Shown here piece after piece: positions 25,020 through 26,236 of a DNA stretch of 26,236 bases; within the stretch, counting starts at the first letter, position 1; each line of letters starts with the position of its first letter. The notes under the pieces were generated by a model. The model worked only from the letters and a program-made list of their open reading frames with translations. It made no database searches and was not told the origin of the DNA. Source of the DNA: Moraxellaceae bacterium UBA2477 (GTDB taxonomy: Bacteria > Pseudomonadota > Gammaproteobacteria > Pseudomonadales > Moraxellaceae). Where the stretch lies: NCBI GenBank assembly GCA_002342025.1, contig DDPD01000083.1, forward strand, positions 1 to 26,236, written 5' to 3'. The translations under genes and the position numbers were made by a program.

Positions 25020-25586
25020 ATGCACGAACAATACGCCCTGCCGACTGGCACCCTGAATGCGTTGGAAGACTTTCTCGATAGCGAAGCCAATGAACACGGC
25101 TTGGATTTTCATGGCGCTCATGGCTTTCTCACCGCAATTACCGTGGGCCCGCGTGGCAAGCTCGACACCGATGCGTTTGCCGCCTTTTTCGAAGATGAGG
25201 CCAGCAGCATAGATGCCGGCCAATTGAGCGTGCTGAAGCAGCAACTCGAAGCCTGGCAGAAAAGCATTCATGCCGTGCTTTACCACGGCTCCCGCTTGGA
25301 ACTGCCCTGCCCGCTGATTGCCGATCCGGATGAACCCAACAGCCTGAGTGACTGGTGTGTAGGTTTCATGGAAGGCCTGTTCTTGGATGAAGACCGTTGG
25401 TACGCCGGCAACGAAGACGACATTGCTGACCTGACTCTGCCCATGGTCGTGCTGTCGGATTTGATCGAAGACGATGACCTGCAAACGCTGCGACGCGACA
25501 AGAAGCTGCTGAAAGACATGACGGCATCGATTCCAGATCTGATCACCGAGCTGTATCTGCTGTTCCACGCGCCAGCTAACCCCTGA
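25020..25586 (+). CDS. UPF0149 (YecA/YgfB-like) family protein
   Basis: A 188-residue acidic, all-helical cytoplasmic protein of the UPF0149 family. It shows the family blocks AHGFLTAITVGP (about 33-44) and DWCVGFMEGL (about 118-127), and no SEC-C metal-binding tail. In Pseudomonas a YgfB-type member modulates gene expression linked to beta-lactamase, but most members have no known role, and I do not assign one here. ATG at 25020 has GGAG 6 bases before it; the frame extends 15 codons upstream into the promoter gap. It is divergent from recQ and convergent with trhO. Confidence 0.88.
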   Translation: MHEQYALPTGTLNALEDFLDSEANEHGLDFHGAHGFLTAITVGPRGKLDTDAFAAFFEDEASSIDAGQLSVLKQQLEAWQKSIHAVLYHGSRLELPCPLIADPDEPNSLSDWCVGFMEGLFLDEDRWYAGNEDDIADLTLPMVVLSDLIEDDDLQTLRRDKKLLKDMTASIPDLITELYLLFHAPANP

Positions 25587-25626
25587 GCTATTGTCGACTA
25601 CGTTGCACTGACACGACGCAACACGC

Positions 25627-25662
25627 CGGGCCTCGCCAGCAAGCCTCACTTGCGCAGGCCCG
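25627..25662. terminator. Strong hairpin between the UPF0149 gene and trhO
   Basis: CGGGCCT / AGGCCCG (7 bp) encloses an inner 5-bp stem GCAAG / CTTGC with a 5-base loop, giving a two-part hairpin. The trhO stop codon lies in the terminal loop. There is no T-run, so intrinsic termination is uncertain, but its place between convergent genes fits a transcript-end structure. Confidence 0.5.
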
Positions 25663-26236
25663 ACGCTCGCTCAGCCGCTAGTTTCTTCTGCAGTTTACGC
25701 TCGGCAAATCGCGCTTTCTGCTGCTCACTCAAACTGTCATGACACGCCGGGCAACTAATCCCCTCTTCATAGCCAGGCGCGAGCTTATCTTCAGGCGTAA
25801 TGGCACGACGACAGCCATAGCAAAGCTCTGCTACACCCTCGGCTAAGCCATGTGTCACGCCCACACGCTCATCAAAAACAAAACACTCGCCCTGCCACAA
25901 ACTCTCTTCGGCTGGCACTTCCTCGAGGTATTTCAGAATACCGCCTTTAAGGTGATAGACCGTCTCAAAACCTTGCTGGCGCATATAGCTCGATGCTTTT
26001 TCACAACGAATGCCTCCAGTGCAAAACATCGCGACCTTTTTGTGTTTCGCCGGATCTAACTGCTCCGCCACGTATTGCGGGAACTGACGGAATGTTTGTG
26101 TTTTCGGGTCAACAGCGCCCTGAAACGTACCAATCGCAACTTCATAATCGTTGCGGGTATCAATAACAATAACCTCAGGGTCTTGAATCAGCGCATTCCA
26201 CTCGGCGGGATCAACGTACGTACCAACGACCGCCGT
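25646..26236 (-). CDS. trhO: tRNA uridine(34) hydroxylase TrhO, 3' part (5' end outside window)
   Basis: Rhodanese-like enzyme (YceA family) that hydroxylates U34 of certain tRNAs, the first step to the cmo5U/mo5U wobble modification. The frame is open to the window edge: 196 residues are visible, beginning TAVVGTYVDPAEW. The rhodanese part shows VIDTRNDYEVAIGTFQGA and the active-site loop CTGGIRCEKAS. The C-terminal segment has two Cys pairs, CYGC and CPAC, as in the family. An internal ATG at 26071 would cut the rhodanese domain and is not the start. The N-terminal ferredoxin-like part lies outside. Confidence 0.95.
   Translation of the reverse strand, partial: TAVVGTYVDPAEWNALIQDPEVIVIDTRNDYEVAIGTFQGAVDPKTQTFRQFPQYVAEQLDPAKHKKVAMFCTGGIRCEKASSYMRQQGFETVYHLKGGILKYLEEVPAEESLWQGECFVFDERVGVTHGLAEGVAELCYGCRRAITPEDKLAPGYEEGISCPACHDSLSEQQKARFAERKLQKKLAAERASGLRK

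Noticed and set aside
24951..25649. 232-residue minus-strand frame
   Set aside because: It is antisense to the UPF0149 gene, which has a good ribosome site, the family motifs and a sensible start.

Overview
The window is an ordinary chromosomal stretch of a gammaproteobacterium, most likely of the Pseudomonadales. Three things suggest this: the order murB, low-molecular-weight phosphatase, kdsB, ycaR, lpxK, exbD, exbB, comEC, DUF2062, lolD beside rne; the gacA-uvrC-pgsA-tRNA-Gly run known from Pseudomonas; and a single LolC/E-type permease, a state reported for Acinetobacter and Francisella. A Moraxellaceae-like member fits best, but this is inference from gene order and remembered protein families. 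I see no insertion sequence, prophage, CRISPR array, toxin-antitoxin pair or recognisable defence island. Coding density is very high, base composition looks even, and no gap over 300 bases lacks a gene.

Layout. Positions 1-2043 hold the 3' part of rne (+), ending at a strong terminator shared with the convergent genes. From 10944 down to 2121 runs one tightly packed minus-strand gene set: comEC, exbB, exbD, msbA, lpxK, ycaR, kdsB, LMW-PTP, murB. Most of its junctions overlap or are under 12 bases, so it is probably one operon. It combines DNA uptake, an inner-membrane proton channel, lipid A and Kdo synthesis, lipid A flipping and peptidoglycan precursor synthesis. DUF2062 (+) diverges from comEC and converges on lolD. 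The pair lolC-lolD (-) is the lipoprotein exporter. A glycerophosphodiesterase (+) diverges from lolC and faces an outer-membrane M48 lipoprotein and a glycerol-3-phosphate dehydrogenase (both -).

Then come murI and a solitary tRNA-Gly(GCC) (-), the latter with a near-consensus promoter and its own terminator. They are followed by pgsA, uvrC and gacA (-, transcribed gacA to uvrC to pgsA). A PBP7-like endopeptidase (+) has an unusual Lys/Ala-rich N-terminal segment and a structured leader. The recQ-ygjP pair (-) converges on it with a 14-base overlap. A UPF0149 gene (+) and the 3' part of trhO (-, cut by the window edge) finish the window.

How the genes fit together: most serve envelope construction, namely lipid A/Kdo (lpxK, kdsB, msbA), peptidoglycan (murB, murI, PBP7), lipoprotein sorting (lolCD) and phospholipid or glycerol phosphate (pgsA, GDPD, glpD). 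The rest are RNA decay, DNA repair (uvrC, recQ), tRNA modification (trhO, possibly ycaR) and Gac signalling. Several start codons were moved inward from the longest reading frame on the basis of Shine-Dalgarno spacing and family N-termini.
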